Shown here: piece by piece, positions 9,876 through 19,853 of the stretch
How positions within the stretch are numbered: the stretch's first letter is position 1
Layout of the letters: every line of letters begins with the position of its first letter
Assembly (NCBI RefSeq): GCF_007559025.1
Contig: NZ_CP041765.1
Coordinates: 1,050,679-1,114,678 of the forward strand
Length of the DNA: 64,000 nucleotides
Direction: 5' to 3'
DNA from: Tomitella fengzijianii
GTDB lineage: Bacteria > Actinomycetota > Actinomycetes > Mycobacteriales > Mycobacteriaceae
The notes under the pieces: model-generated
The model's database searches: none
The model's input: only the letters and a program-made list of their open reading frames with translations
Told to the model about the DNA's origin: nothing
Program-made: the position numbers and the translations under genes

Positions 9876-10562
9876 ATGGGGAACATGAAGCAGCGGATTC
9901 TGGTAGTCGACGACGATGCCGCCCTGGCGGAGATGCTCACGATCGTCCTGGAGGCGGAGGGCTTCGATCCCTGCGTCGTCGGCGACGGGATGGAGGCACT
10001 GCCGCAGATGCGCCAGTTCCGGCCGGACCTGGTCCTGCTCGACCTCATGCTGCCCGGGATGAACGGCATCGACGTGTGCCGGGCGATCCGCGCGGAATCC
10101 ACGGTGCCCGTGGTCATGCTCACCGCCAAGACCGACACCGTCGACGTGGTCCTGGGCCTCGAGTCCGGCGCTGACGACTACATCGTCAAGCCGTTCAAGC
10201 CCAAGGAACTCATCGCCCGGGTGCGGGCGCGCCTGCGCCGGATCGAGGACGAGCCCGCGGAGATCCTCTCCATCGGCGAGGTGGAGATCGACGTCCCCGC
10301 GCACAAGGCCACCCGCGACGGCAAGCGCGTCAACCTCACTCCGCTGGAGTTCGACCTGCTCGTCGCGCTGGCCCGCAAGCCCCGCCAGGTGTTCACCCGC
10401 GAGGTGCTGCTCGAACAGGTGTGGGGCTACCGGCACGCCGCGGACACGCGGCTGGTCAACGTGCACGTGCAGCGGCTGCGCGCCAAGATCGAGCGCGACC
10501 CGGACAATCCCGAGGTGGTGCTCACCGTCCGCGGCGTCGGCTACAAGGCCGGACCTCCGTGA
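9876..10562 (+). CDS. mtrA: Two-component response regulator MtrA
   Basis: A 228-residue OmpR-family regulator, the essential partner of MtrB controlling cell-wall hydrolase, replication and division genes. The receiver domain has the acidic pocket DDD (12-14), the phospho-acceptor Asp56 in [13 protein letters not shown], and MLTAK with the conserved lysine. The C-terminal winged helix ends in RLRAKIERD and [11 protein letters not shown]. Numbering and length equal those of the M. tuberculosis protein when ATG 9876 is used; ATG 9885 is an alternative. About 140 bases precede it without a gene, room for a separate promoter. The stop overlaps mtrB as GTGA. Confidence 0.97.
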   Translation: MGNMKQRILVVDDDAALAEMLTIVLEAEGFDPCVVGDGMEALPQMRQFRPDLVLLDLMLPGMNGIDVCRAIRAESTVPVVMLTAKTDTVDVVLGLESGADDYIVKPFKPKELIARVRARLRRIEDEPAEILSIGEVEIDVPAHKATRDGKRVNLTPLEFDLLVALARKPRQVFTREVLLEQVWGYRHAADTRLVNVHVQRLRAKIERDPDNPEVVLTVRGVGYKAGPP

Positions 10563-12325
10563 TCGGTTCCCCCGGAACGCGGCGCCGCCTCCGTGGCGTC
10601 GTGATCACGGTGGCGCACGCGTTCCACAGGCTGGGACGCGTGTTGTCGCGCAGCTGGCGGCGGTCGCTGCAGCTGCGCGTGGTGGTGTCGACGCTGGCGC
10701 TGTCGCTGATGGTCATCCTCATCCTCGGGTTCGTCTTGAGCAGCCAGATCACCAACCGGATGCTCGAGGCCAAGGTCGACGCGGCGTCCGAGGAGATCGA
10801 CCGTGCGCGCGGCACCGTCGACCGCATGCTCGAGAACTCCGATCCGTCCAGTTCGCTCGAGAGCCGCCTCGAGGAGGCCAAGTCCGCGCTGACGGATCCG
10901 ACGACGGACGGCCAGGCCGGCAACAACGCGGGCGCGTTCGAGCCGGTGCTCATCGTGCCCGGCGCGGGCCCGCGCAAGGAGACCTCGGCGGGGCCGGTCA
11001 ACGAGGTGCCCGACTCGCTGCGCGGGTTCGTCCGCGCCGGCAAGGTCAGCTACCAGTACACGACCGTTCCCGACGGGTCCGGGATCGGCTCGGCGCTGGT
11101 GGTGGGGACGCCCGCGGGGTCGGACATCTCGCCGATCGAGCTCTACATGATCTTCCCGCTCACCGCGGAGGAGCGCAGCCTGTCGCTGGTGCAGGGCATC
11201 CTGCTCACCGGCGGCCTGGTACTGCTGGGCCTGCTGGCCGCGATCTCGCTGCTGGTCGCCCGGCAGGTGGTGCTGCCGGTGCGGTACGCATCGCGCATCG
11301 CCGAGAGGTTCGCTGACGGGCGGCTCAAGGAGCGGATGCCGGTGCACGGCGAGGACGACATCGCCCGGCTGGCGGTGTCGTTCAACGACATGGCGGAGAA
11401 CCTTTCGCGGCAGATCACCCAGCTGGAGGAGTACGGCAACCTGCAGAAGCGGTTCACCTCGGACGTCAGCCACGAGCTGCGCACCCCGCTCACCACGGTG
11501 CGGATGGCCGCGGACCTGATCCACGACAACAGCGACGAACTCGATCCGGTGCTGCGGCGCTCGGCGGAGCTGCTGACCGCAGAGCTCGATCGCTTCGAGG
11601 CGCTCCTGGGCGACCTGCTGGAGATCAGCCGCCACGACGCCGGTGTCGCAGAACTCGCCGCCGAGAAGCTCGACCTGCGCGCCTGCGCACGGGCGGCCCT
11701 CGAGACCGTCGAGTATCTGGCGGCCGAGTCGGGCAGCACCCTGGTGGTGGACCTGCCGGACGAAGCCGTCGTCGCGGAGGTCGACCCCCGGCGGGTCGAG
11801 AGGATCCTGCGGAACCTGCTGGCCAACGCGCTCGACCACGGGGAGGGCAAGCCGGTGGCGCTGCGCATGCGGGCCGATGAGGACACGGTGGCCGTCGTCG
11901 TGGCCGACGCCGGCCTGGGGCTGCGCCCGGGGGAGGAGAAGCTCGTGTTCAACAGGTTCTGGCGTGCGGACCCGTCCCGCGTGCGGCGCTCGGGCGGGAC
12001 CGGCCTGGGCCTGGCCATCAGCATGGAGGACGCGCGACTGCACAACGGGCGGCTGGAAGCGTCGGGGTCGCCGGGCAAGGGCGCCAGCTTCCGCCTGACG
12101 CTGCCGCGGAAGCGCGGCGCCGGCGTGGTCTCGTATCCGCTGCCGCTGCGCGTGCAGGCGCCCGCGTCGGTGCCGGCGCTCGAGGCGGCCGCCCCGGACC
12201 GGGCGTCCCCCGGACCCGACCTGCCCGGCGCGGGTGACGTGGAGCCGCCGGCGGAGGGGGACTCGGGAGACGGGGCCGCCGACGGCGCTTCCATCGATAC
12301 GAGCGGAAGCGAGGCGCGGAAATGA
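10559..12325 (+). CDS. mtrB: Two-component sensor histidine kinase MtrB
   Basis: A 588-residue membrane kinase. A first transmembrane segment lies near residues 42-62 ([20 protein letters not shown]), then an extracytoplasmic domain, a second segment near 212-238, a HAMP domain, and the phospho-acceptor His305 in [15 protein letters not shown]. The ATP-binding domain shows [12 protein letters not shown] (N box), a D-x-G-x-G-type loop ([11 protein letters not shown]), and [12 protein letters not shown]. After residue 520 a Pro- and Ala-rich tail is added. The GTG 10559 start overlaps mtrA; later starts such as GTG 10601 would trim the cytoplasmic end only. MtrB phosphorylates MtrA and is modulated by LpqB. 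Confidence 0.96.
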   Translation: MIGSPGTRRRLRGVVITVAHAFHRLGRVLSRSWRRSLQLRVVVSTLALSLMVILILGFVLSSQITNRMLEAKVDAASEEIDRARGTVDRMLENSDPSSSLESRLEEAKSALTDPTTDGQAGNNAGAFEPVLIVPGAGPRKETSAGPVNEVPDSLRGFVRAGKVSYQYTTVPDGSGIGSALVVGTPAGSDISPIELYMIFPLTAEERSLSLVQGILLTGGLVLLGLLAAISLLVARQVVLPVRYASRIAERFADGRLKERMPVHGEDDIARLAVSFNDMAENLSRQITQLEEYGNLQKRFTSDVSHELRTPLTTVRMAADLIHDNSDELDPVLRRSAELLTAELDRFEALLGDLLEISRHDAGVAELAAEKLDLRACARAALETVEYLAAESGSTLVVDLPDEAVVAEVDPRRVERILRNLLANALDHGEGKPVALRMRADEDTVAVVVADAGLGLRPGEEKLVFNRFWRADPSRVRRSGGTGLGLAISMEDARLHNGRLEASGSPGKGASFRLTLPRKRGAGVVSYPLPLRVQAPASVPALEAAAPDRASPGPDLPGAGDVEPPAEGDSGDGAADGASIDTSGSEARK

Positions 12326-14103
12326 TCCGGCGCGGACTATCCGCTCGGCGGTCCAGCGCCATGCTCCTGACGGCGCTCGCCGCGATCCTCATGGTGGCAC
12401 TGTCGGCCTGCGCGGAACTGCCCACGTCGTCGTCGCCGCAGGCGCTGGGCACCGTCCAGCGCGACGTGGGCGCCGCCGACGTGCCCACGCCCACGCCCGG
12501 CAAGGAGCCGGACCTGATGGTGCGCGACTTCCTCAAGGCCAGCAGCGAGCCCGGCGGGCGGCACTCGGCGGCGCGCAAGTTCCTCACCCCGACCGCGGCG
12601 AAGAACTGGGACGACACCACCAGCACGTCGATCATCGACAAGATCGACGTGTTCTTCGACAGCCGCAGCGCCGACGAGGCGACGCTGCTCATCAGCGCCG
12701 CTAAGGTGGGCCGACTGGACGACAGCGGCTCGTTTCGGGCGGAGGAGGGCACGCTGGAGACCCGGGTGTCCATGGTGCGCGTCGACGGCGAGTGGCGCAT
12801 CGACCGGCTGCCGGACGGCGTCATCATCGACAGGTCCCAGTTCCTCAACAGCTACCACCAGGTGCAGCTGTACTTCCTCAACCCGGCGGGGACCATGGTG
12901 GTCACCGATCCGCGCTGGTTGACCGTGCGTGTCGAAGAGCTCGCCGCGCAGCTGATCTCGATGCTCATCGACGGGCCCAACCAGCTTCTCGAGGAGTCCG
13001 TGGCCACGCGGTTCGGGCCCAATGTGCACCTGCGCAGCACGCTCACCAAGCTCGACGGGCGCGACAGCAACGTGGGCGTCGGGATCGGCGGGGTGAAGAT
13101 GGATTTCCAGGGCATCGGCGGCCTGGGCCCGCGTGAGCGGCAGCAGTTCGCCGCGCAGGTCGTCTGGACCCTGTCCTCGGCCGGCGTCGCCGGCCCGTAC
13201 GAGATCCTCGCGGACGGGGCGCCGCTCGACCCGGCCCACGCGGACGGATACACCACCGCCGACGTCGCAGCGTTCGACCCGTCCGGCACCGCCGCCGACG
13301 TCGGGCTGCACGCGGTGGTCGGCGGGGCGCTGGTGGTCATGACCGACTCCGGCCCGGTACCCGTACCGGGGCCGTTGGGGTCGGCCAAGGGGCTCATCGA
13401 CGCGAGCCTCGCGCGCGACGGCAGGCACGTCGCCGCGGTGCAGAGGGCGAACGCGCCCGCGACGGGGGTGGAGCTCGTCGTCGGCCAGTACGGGGCCGCG
13501 ACCGACGTCGCCGCGGCGGGCCCGTGGATGACCGAGCCCACCTGGGGGCCCGACGGATCCACGTGGGTCGCGGTGGGGGGCGATTCGGTGCAGCGGATCA
13601 GCGAGGGAGAGAACGGCGAGCCAGCGGTCGAGCAGGTCGACATCGCAGACGTGACGAAGATCGGCGGGGACATCACCGCTCTGCGCCTCTCGCAGGACGG
13701 CGTGCGGGCGGCGCTGATCGTGGACGGACGCGTGTTCGTCGCCTACGTCACGCCCCGGGACAACGGCGGCTATGCGCTGACCTCGCCGAGTGCCATCGGG
13801 TCCAGCCTCAGCGGCGACGCGGTGTCCCTCGATTGGGGCGGCAGCGAGGAGATCGGCGTGGTCCGGTCCACCCCCGAAGCGCCGCCGGTGATCATGTCCT
13901 TCGACGGGTTCAGCATGCACGCGATGAGCAGCCGGAACCTCGCGCCGCCGCTGACGATGATCCAGATGACGCCCGACGACGTCTACGTGGTCGACAGCCG
14001 TGGTGTGATGCGCCGCGCACGCAGCGCGGGCGAAGAGGCGCAGTACTGGCGCGAGGTGCCCGGGCTCATGGGCGACGACCGCCTGCCGGTGGTGCCCGGC
14101 TGA
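12322..14103 (+). CDS. lpqB: Lipoprotein LpqB, MtrB accessory protein
   Basis: A 593-residue secreted lipoprotein. The N-terminus has Arg residues, a hydrophobic stretch and the lipobox LSAC (cleavage before Cys at about residue 30). A GerMN-type domain follows at about residues 170-300, and the remainder is a beta-propeller-like domain. LpqB is known to bind the sensor domain of MtrB and influence MtrA phosphorylation. ATG 12322 overlaps the mtrB stop in an ATGA arrangement, giving the conserved mtrA-mtrB-lpqB operon. Confidence 0.95.
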   Translation: MIRRGLSARRSSAMLLTALAAILMVALSACAELPTSSSPQALGTVQRDVGAADVPTPTPGKEPDLMVRDFLKASSEPGGRHSAARKFLTPTAAKNWDDTTSTSIIDKIDVFFDSRSADEATLLISAAKVGRLDDSGSFRAEEGTLETRVSMVRVDGEWRIDRLPDGVIIDRSQFLNSYHQVQLYFLNPAGTMVVTDPRWLTVRVEELAAQLISMLIDGPNQLLEESVATRFGPNVHLRSTLTKLDGRDSNVGVGIGGVKMDFQGIGGLGPRERQQFAAQVVWTLSSAGVAGPYEILADGAPLDPAHADGYTTADVAAFDPSGTAADVGLHAVVGGALVVMTDSGPVPVPGPLGSAKGLIDASLARDGRHVAAVQRANAPATGVELVVGQYGAATDVAAAGPWMTEPTWGPDGSTWVAVGGDSVQRISEGENGEPAVEQVDIADVTKIGGDITALRLSQDGVRAALIVDGRVFVAYVTPRDNGGYALTSPSAIGSSLSGDAVSLDWGGSEEIGVVRSTPEAPPVIMSFDGFSMHAMSSRNLAPPLTMIQMTPDDVYVVDSRGVMRRARSAGEEAQYWREVPGLMGDDRLPVVPG

Positions 14104-14148
14104 CAGGCATGGACGGCGTAGTCGGGGGGGCGGCGTGATCGCGACGGC

Positions 14149-14898
14149 ATGATCGGGGGGACGGTGCAGTCGGACGGCATGCGGATGCTCGCGGGGCTTC
14201 TGGACCTCGCGCTCCCGGCCGAGTGCGCCGGCTGCGGCGCGGCGGGGACCGGCTGGTGCGCACGGTGCGCGTCGGGGTTGGCGACCGAGCCCGTCGCCGT
14301 GCGCCCCCGCGTCGCGCCCGGAGCGCCTGTGTGGTCCGCCGGCGTGTTCGCCGGTCCGCGACGGGGTGCGGTGATCGCGCTCAAGGAGCACGGTCGCAGG
14401 GATGCGGCGGCGCCGTTGGCCGCCGCGCTGGCCCGGATGATCGCGGTGCTCCGGCAGGCCGGTGAGCTCGACCCGCCGGAGCTTGCGCCGCTCATCCTCG
14501 TGCCGGCCCCGTCCAGGGCGTCGGCCGCCCGCCGTCGCGGGGGCGATCCGGTCGCGCGCATAGCCCGTCTGGCCACGCGTACGCCTCCGTCGGGTCCGGC
14601 CTCGCCGGGCGCGCCCGACCGCGCGGTGCAGGCGTTGCGGCTGCGTGCGGGTGCACGTGATTCGGTGGGCCTCGGCGCCGGGGAGCGGCAACGGAACCTG
14701 GCGGGTCGTGTGGCGCTGCGGCGGAGTGCCGCCGCGCGCCTGGAGGCGGTGCCGGTTCCCGGCGTGGTTCCGCGCACCCCCGCCGTCGTTTTCGTCGACG
14801 ATGTCGTCACGACCGGGGCCACCGCCGCCGAGTCCGTGCGGGTGCTCGCGGACGCCGGTGTCACGGTGCGCGCGGTGCTGGTCCTGGGGCACGCGTGA
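14149..14898 (+). CDS. ComF-family phosphoribosyltransferase-like protein (Rv3242c-like)
   Basis: A 249-residue protein with an N-terminal double CxxC zinc ribbon (PAECAGCGAAGTGWCARC, residues about 23-41) and a C-terminal type I phosphoribosyltransferase fold with the PRPP-binding loop VVFVDDVVTTGATAAES near 205-221. ComF proteins take part in natural transformation in some bacteria, but the role of the actinobacterial member is unproven. It lies between lpqB and hpf exactly as in mycobacteria. The start at 14149 is assumed; ATG 14179 in the same frame is equally possible. Confidence 0.85.
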   Translation: MIGGTVQSDGMRMLAGLLDLALPAECAGCGAAGTGWCARCASGLATEPVAVRPRVAPGAPVWSAGVFAGPRRGAVIALKEHGRRDAAAPLAAALARMIAVLRQAGELDPPELAPLILVPAPSRASAARRRGGDPVARIARLATRTPPSGPASPGAPDRAVQALRLRAGARDSVGLGAGERQRNLAGRVALRRSAAARLEAVPVPGVVPRTPAVVFVDDVVTTGATAAESVRVLADAGVTVRAVLVLGHA

Positions 14899-15181
14899 AC
14901 GGCCGGCGGAACCGGCGCGCGGGTGTGTCGAAATGTGTGGCACAACCGGCCGAGGAGCGATAGCGTCGCAGGTAGCACCGGGTGATACCGCCGGTGCACG
15001 GTAAGTCCATGCGGGATGTCGACGCAGCGGGATCCGCGTAGCCGTCGCGGACGCGCACCGCCCCGGGGCGGTGCGAGGACGGGCGCCGCGCGAGTCGCAT
15101 GCGCGGGCGTGCTGGGTCGTCCGGCCCGTGAAGCTGCTGCCGCTGCCACACCGAGCGGCAGCCGAAGCTGGGAGGTAAGAC

Positions 15182-15850
15182 GTGTCCACCGGTTCAGAAG
15201 CAGCCATGGAGTACTTGCCCGACGAACGCGACGCGTCCGAGGACGGCGGCTTGTCGGCCGATCTCGTCATCAAGGGGCGCAACGTCACGGTCCCCGACCA
15301 TTTCCGGGTGCACGTGGCGGACAAGCTCGCCCGCCTCGAACGCTTCGATCTGAAGGTCAAGCTCTTCGACGTCGAACTCCAGCACGAGCGCAACCGCCGG
15401 CAGTCCAAGTCCGCGAGCCGCGTCGAGATCACCGCGCGGGGCAAGGGGCCGGTCGTGCGCGCGGAGGCGCGTGGCGACAGCTTCTACGCTGCGCTCGAAT
15501 CCGCCATCGACAAGCTCGAGAGCCGCCTGCGCAAGTCGAAGGACCGCCGCACGGTCAGCTACGGCGACAAGACGCCGATGTCCGTGGCGAGCGCCACCGC
15601 GGAACTGGCCCGCAATGCGGACTTCGGCATCCCCCCGGGCTCCCTCGAGGAGGACGACTATCCGGTGGGGCCGGGCCAGATCGTCCGCACCAAGGAGCAC
15701 TCGTCCACGCCCATGTCGGTCGACGATGCCCTGTACGAGATGGAACTGGTGGGACACGACTTCTACCTCTTCCACGACGCCGCCACAGACAGTCCGTCCG
15801 TGGTCTACCGGCGCCACGCGTTCGACTACGGATTGATCCGGCTCGCCTGA
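15182..15850 (+). CDS. hpf: Ribosome hibernation-promoting factor, long form
   Basis: A 222-residue protein. The N-terminal S30AE/HPF domain (residues about 22-120: LVIKGRNVTVPDHFRVHVADKL through ESRLRKSKDRR) binds the 30S decoding region. A linker and the C-terminal dimerisation domain (about 160-222, HDFYLFHDAATDSPSVVYRR to FDYGLIRLA) bring two ribosomes together as an inactive 100S particle or protect monosomes. The GTG start follows a GGGAGG ribosome site. In mycobacteria this position is Rv3241c (a paralogue of the DosR-controlled factor). It probably helps survive stationary phase. Confidence 0.93.
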   Translation: MSTGSEAAMEYLPDERDASEDGGLSADLVIKGRNVTVPDHFRVHVADKLARLERFDLKVKLFDVELQHERNRRQSKSASRVEITARGKGPVVRAEARGDSFYAALESAIDKLESRLRKSKDRRTVSYGDKTPMSVASATAELARNADFGIPPGSLEEDDYPVGPGQIVRTKEHSSTPMSVDDALYEMELVGHDFYLFHDAATDSPSVVYRRHAFDYGLIRLA

Positions 15851-15873
15851 ACCGGCCCGGTTGCGCATACCAT

Positions 15874-15909
15874 GGTTCCGGTCGGGGCGTTCGCGCCCCG
15901 GCCGGAACC
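15874..15909. terminator. Strong hairpin with TTCG tetraloop between hpf and secA1
   Basis: A 16-bp stem (15874-15889 with 15894-15909) carries one mismatched position and closes on a TTCG tetraloop flanked by C and G, the extra-stable UUCG type in RNA. It lies 24 bases after the hpf stop and about 110 before secA1. No T-run follows. It is best read as a terminator or RNA 3'-end stabiliser for hpf. Confidence 0.75.
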
Positions 15910-16016
15910 GGCGTTTGCACGTCAGGCGGCCGGCCGGGAGCCTGGACCGCGGGCCACAGCGGTCCGTGCGCCGTCCCGGGACATGAGCTCACACAGGATT
16001 GAGGAAACGAACGCCC

Positions 16017-18878
16017 GTGCTGTCGAAACTGCTGCGTATCGGTGAAGGCCGCAAGGTCAAGCAACTCAAAAAGGTCGCAGACCACATCATGGCGCTGGAG
16101 GGGGACTACGAGGGCCTCACGGACGCGCAGCTGCGGGAGAAGACCGACGAGTTCAAGAAGCGTTACGAACAAGGCGAGTCGCTGGACGACATGCTGCCGG
16201 AGGCATTCTCGGTGGCACGTGAGGCCTCCTTCCGTGTGCTGGGGCAGAAGCATTACCCGGTGCAGATCATGGGCGCCGCCGCCCTGCACTTCGGCAACAT
16301 CGCCGAGATGAAGACCGGCGAAGGCAAGACGCTCACCTGCGTGCTCCCCGCGTACCTCAACGCGATCTCCGGCAAGGGCGTGCACGTGGTCACGGTCAAC
16401 GACTACCTGGCCAAGCGCGACGCGGAGTGGATGGGCCGGGTGCACCACTTCCTGGGCCTCGAGGTGGGCTCGATCCTCAGCGGTCTCACGCCCGAACAGC
16501 GCCGGACCGCCTACAAGGCCGACATCACCTACGGGACCAACAACGAGTTCGGGTTCGACTACCTGCGCGACAACATGACGCACAACCTCGATGACCTGGT
16601 GCAGCGCGGGCACGCGTACGCCATCGTCGACGAGGTGGACTCGATCCTCATCGACGAGGCCCGCACGCCGCTGATCATCTCCGGCCCCGCGGACGGCTCG
16701 TCCAACTGGTACACCGAGTTCGCGCGCATCGCCCCGCTGCTGACGCTCGACGAGCACTACGAGATCGACATCAAGAAGCGCACGGTGGGCGTGCACGAGG
16801 CAGGCGTGGAGTTCGTCGAGGACCAGCTGGGCATCGAGAACCTCTACGAGGCCGCCAACTCGCCGCTGGTGAGCTACCTCAACAACGCCATCAAGGCCAA
16901 AGAGCTCTACACGCGCGACAAGGACTACATCGTGCGCAACGGCGAGGTCATCATCGTCGACGAGTTCACGGGCCGCGTGCTGCACGGGCGCCGGTACAAC
17001 GAGGGCATGCACCAGGCGATCGAGGCGAAGGAAGGCGTCGAGATCAAGGCCGAGAACCAGACGCTGGCCACGATCACGCTGCAGAACTACTTCCGCCTAT
17101 ACGACAAGCTCGCGGGGATGACGGGCACCGCGGAGACGGAGGCCGCCGAGCTGCACGAGATCTACAAGCTCGGCGTCATCCCGATCCCCACCAACAAGCC
17201 GATGATCCGGGCGGACCAGCGCGACCTGATCTACAAGACCGAGGTCGCCAAGTTCGACGCAGTCGTCGACGACATCGCCGAGCGGCACGAGAAGGGCCAG
17301 CCGGTGCTCATCGGCACCACCAGCGTGGAACGGTCCGAGTACCTGTCGAAGGCGCTCACCAAGCGCGGCGTGCCGCACAACGTCCTCAACGCCAAGCACC
17401 ACGAGCAGGAAGCGACGATCATCGCGCAGGCCGGGCGCAAGGGGGCCATCACCGTGGCCACCAACATGGCCGGCCGCGGCACCGACATCGTGCTGGGCGG
17501 CAACCCGGACATCATCGCCGATCTCGAGATCCGCGCGACGGGAGTCGACCCGGTCGATTCGCCCGAGGATTACGAGAATGCTTGGGACGACGCCATCGTG
17601 CGCGTCAAGGGCGTCGTCCGCGAGGAGGCCGAGAAGGTCAAGGAGGCGGGCGGACTCTACGTGCTCGGCACGGAGCGGCACGAGTCGCGGCGCATCGACA
17701 ACCAGCTGCGCGGCCGCTCGGGACGACAGGGCGACCCCGGCGAGTCGCGGTTCTACCTCTCGCTCGGCGACGAGCTGATGCGGCGCTTCAACAGCGCGGC
17801 CGTCGAGTCGATCATGACCCGCCTGAACATGCCCGAGGACATGCCGTTGGACTCCAGCATGGTGGCCAAGGCCGTGCAGACGGCGCAGACGCAGGTCGAG
17901 CAGCAGAACTTCGAGATGCGCAAGAACGTCCTCAAGTACGACGAGGTGATGAACCAGCAGCGCACGGTCATCTACGAGGAAAGGCGCCGCATCCTCGACG
18001 GCGAGGACCTCGAGGGGCAGATCGAGCTGATGGTCAGCGACGTGGTGTCGGCCTACGTCGACGGCGCGACGGCAGACGGGTACGTCGAGGATTGGGACCT
18101 GGACGCACTGTGGACGGCGCTGAAGTCCCTCTACCCGGTGGGCATCGACCACAAGGACCTCACCGGCGAGGCCACCACGGGTGAGCGCGACGACCTGACG
18201 GCCAAGGAACTCAAGGACGCCCTGCTGGCCGACGCGCAGAACGCGTACGACAAGCGCGAGGCGGAGATCGACGCGCTGGGCGGCGAGGGCGCCATGCGGC
18301 AGATCGAACGCAGCGTGCTGCTGCAGGTGCTGGACCGCAAGTGGCGCGAGCACCTCTACGAGATGGACTATCTCAAGGAGGGCATCGGCCTGCGCGCGAT
18401 GGCGCAGCGCGACCCGCTGGTCGAGTACCAGCGCGAGGGCTTCGACATGTTCGGGGGGATGCTCGAGGGGCTCAAGGAGGAGTCCGTGGGCTTCCTGTTC
18501 AACGTGTCGGTGGAGCAGACGCAGTCGGCGCCCGCCGCAGGCCAGGCGGCCGGCGCCGCGGCCGCACCGGTGGCAGGAGAGTCCTCGGCCGCCGCCGGAT
18601 CGGACGCCGCCGAGGGCGACGCGCAGGCGGACGCACAGGCGAAGGCCGAGGGCGCGCCGCCGGCGAAGGAGCCGACGGTCCGCGCCAAGGGGCTGGGCGA
18701 CGAGCAGGCTCAGGCGCTGAGCTATTCGGGGCCGTCGGAGACCGGCGACGCCGAGGTCAAGAGTTCGAAGCCGGCGGGCGGAGCGGCTCCGGCGAGCCGC
18801 CGCGAACGCCGGGCCGAAGAGCGCGCGCAGGCCAAGAAGAAGACGAAGAACGCCAAGTCCAAGAAGTCCCGCCGCTGA
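16017..18878 (+). CDS. secA: Preprotein translocase ATPase SecA1
   Basis: A 953-residue housekeeping SecA, the ATP-driven motor of Sec export. Walker A is [10 protein letters not shown] near residue 103; [15 protein letters not shown] is the DEAD-type motif; helicase motifs [38 protein letters not shown] and [13 protein letters not shown] follow. The scaffold and helical-wing domains run to about 835. The last 120 residues are Ala- and Glu-rich and end in a lysine cluster with no zinc-binding CxC motif, as usual for actinobacterial SecA1. GTG 16017 was chosen because family members begin MLSKLLR; a frame extension to 15999 exists. Confidence 0.97.
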   Translation: MLSKLLRIGEGRKVKQLKKVADHIMALEGDYEGLTDAQLREKTDEFKKRYEQGESLDDMLPEAFSVAREASFRVLGQKHYPVQIMGAAALHFGNIAEMKTGEGKTLTCVLPAYLNAISGKGVHVVTVNDYLAKRDAEWMGRVHHFLGLEVGSILSGLTPEQRRTAYKADITYGTNNEFGFDYLRDNMTHNLDDLVQRGHAYAIVDEVDSILIDEARTPLIISGPADGSSNWYTEFARIAPLLTLDEHYEIDIKKRTVGVHEAGVEFVEDQLGIENLYEAANSPLVSYLNNAIKAKELYTRDKDYIVRNGEVIIVDEFTGRVLHGRRYNEGMHQAIEAKEGVEIKAENQTLATITLQNYFRLYDKLAGMTGTAETEAAELHEIYKLGVIPIPTNKPMIRADQRDLIYKTEVAKFDAVVDDIAERHEKGQPVLIGTTSVERSEYLSKALTKRGVPHNVLNAKHHEQEATIIAQAGRKGAITVATNMAGRGTDIVLGGNPDIIADLEIRATGVDPVDSPEDYENAWDDAIVRVKGVVREEAEKVKEAGGLYVLGTERHESRRIDNQLRGRSGRQGDPGESRFYLSLGDELMRRFNSAAVESIMTRLNMPEDMPLDSSMVAKAVQTAQTQVEQQNFEMRKNVLKYDEVMNQQRTVIYEERRRILDGEDLEGQIELMVSDVVSAYVDGATADGYVEDWDLDALWTALKSLYPVGIDHKDLTGEATTGERDDLTAKELKDALLADAQNAYDKREAEIDALGGEGAMRQIERSVLLQVLDRKWREHLYEMDYLKEGIGLRAMAQRDPLVEYQREGFDMFGGMLEGLKEESVGFLFNVSVEQTQSAPAAGQAAGAAAAPVAGESSAAAGSDAAEGDAQADAQAKAEGAPPAKEPTVRAKGLGDEQAQALSYSGPSETGDAEVKSSKPAGGAAPASRRERRAEERAQAKKKTKNAKSKKSRR

Positions 18879-18881
18879 GCG

Positions 18882-18923
18882 ACTCCGCCCCGCGGCGGCC
18901 GTGCGGCCGCCGCGGGGCGGAGT
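18882..18923. terminator. Perfect 20-bp hairpin terminator after secA1
   Basis: Two 20-base perfectly complementary arms (18882-18901 and 18904-18923), almost all G and C, enclose a 2-base gap three bases after the secA1 stop. There is no T-run, giving the I-shaped terminator form common in actinobacteria. It also lies downstream of the convergent Rv3235-like gene, so it can serve both strands. Confidence 0.85.
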
Positions 18924-18983
18924 GTCGGCGCAGGTCCGTGCCGAGGCCGATCCGCCGAGCGCCGCGCGTGCCTCCGCGATCCG

Positions 18984-19667
18984 TCAGGCGAGGTGCAGCG
19001 CGGTGCAGATCCACGTGCCGCGCTTGCGTTCGAATCGACCGGCGATGGCGAGCGTGCGACGGCCGCGGACGTAGGTGGCGCAGATCTCGGCGGCTCCGGC
19101 TCCGGCCGAGGTGATGTGGATGCGGCGCAGGACAGCGCTTCCCAGATGGCGGCCGGGCGGCGACGTACGGGAGAGCTTGCGGATCATCCCGAGTACGGAG
19201 GCGTCGGCGAAGCCCTCCAGCTGTTCCGGGCGGCGCCGTAAGTCCAGGACCTCCAGCACCAGCCGGAGCGTCACCTCCACCTTGCGCCGGACCTCGGCGG
19301 CGGTGGCCGCGTCCCGGGTGCGCGGGACCCGCGTGCGGGCCGACGGCGCCTGCGGCGACGGGATGGCCGCGGTCGGCGCGGTCGGCGGGGACGACGGGGC
19401 CGGCGCCGAGGCTGCCCGCAGGTGGTTCTGCGCGGGGGCCGGCCGGGCCGGGGGACGGGAGAGGTAACGCATCGTCGGGTCGAGGACCGGCACCGCGCCG
19501 CGCACTACGACGGGCGGAATGCGCAGGCCCGGCAGCCCGGGGGGTTCCGTCGATCCGGGAGCGGGCCGCGCGGAGTGCACCTGACCGGAATCAGCGTGCG
19601 CGAGGTTTCCGGGCGATGCGCCCGAGGATTCGTCATCGACGGTGGTGCCGTGCGCGTTGCCTGCCAT
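18984..19667 (-). CDS. Rv3235 family protein
   Basis: A 227-residue protein of the actinobacterial Rv3235 family, function unknown. The N-terminal 120 residues are Pro-, Ala- and Ser-rich and probably disordered. The conserved C-terminal part (from about 130) has RRKVEVTLRLVLEVLDLRRRPEQL and ends CATYVRGRRTLAIAGRFERK then WICTALHLA. A clear ribosome site, AGGGGGA, precedes ATG 19667. The gene is convergent with secA1 and divergent from the WS/DGAT-like gene. The family often sits beside secA1 in this order. Confidence 0.8.
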   Translation of the reverse strand: MAGNAHGTTVDDESSGASPGNLAHADSGQVHSARPAPGSTEPPGLPGLRIPPVVVRGAVPVLDPTMRYLSRPPARPAPAQNHLRAASAPAPSSPPTAPTAAIPSPQAPSARTRVPRTRDAATAAEVRRKVEVTLRLVLEVLDLRRRPEQLEGFADASVLGMIRKLSRTSPPGRHLGSAVLRRIHITSAGAGAAEICATYVRGRRTLAIAGRFERKRGTWICTALHLA

Positions 19668-19853
19668 GTGTCCCCCTGACTCGACCCGGGGCGCGCCGGC
19701 CGGCCCGTCCCGTGGGTGTGTTCCTGTCGAGTCCGCGGGGGAGGCGCGGACGAAATCCATCATGGCAGAATGTGTCTGCGGCCACCACCGGGGGTGGGCA
19801 CGTCGGAGGCACGTGTACGCGGGCTGCCCGAGCAAAGGTGGGGACACGCGCAG

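Noticed and set aside
12337-15444. A 1035-codon minus-strand frame opposite lpqB and the ComF-like gene
   Set aside because: Both plus-strand genes have clear family motifs and operon structure; the antisense frame has none.
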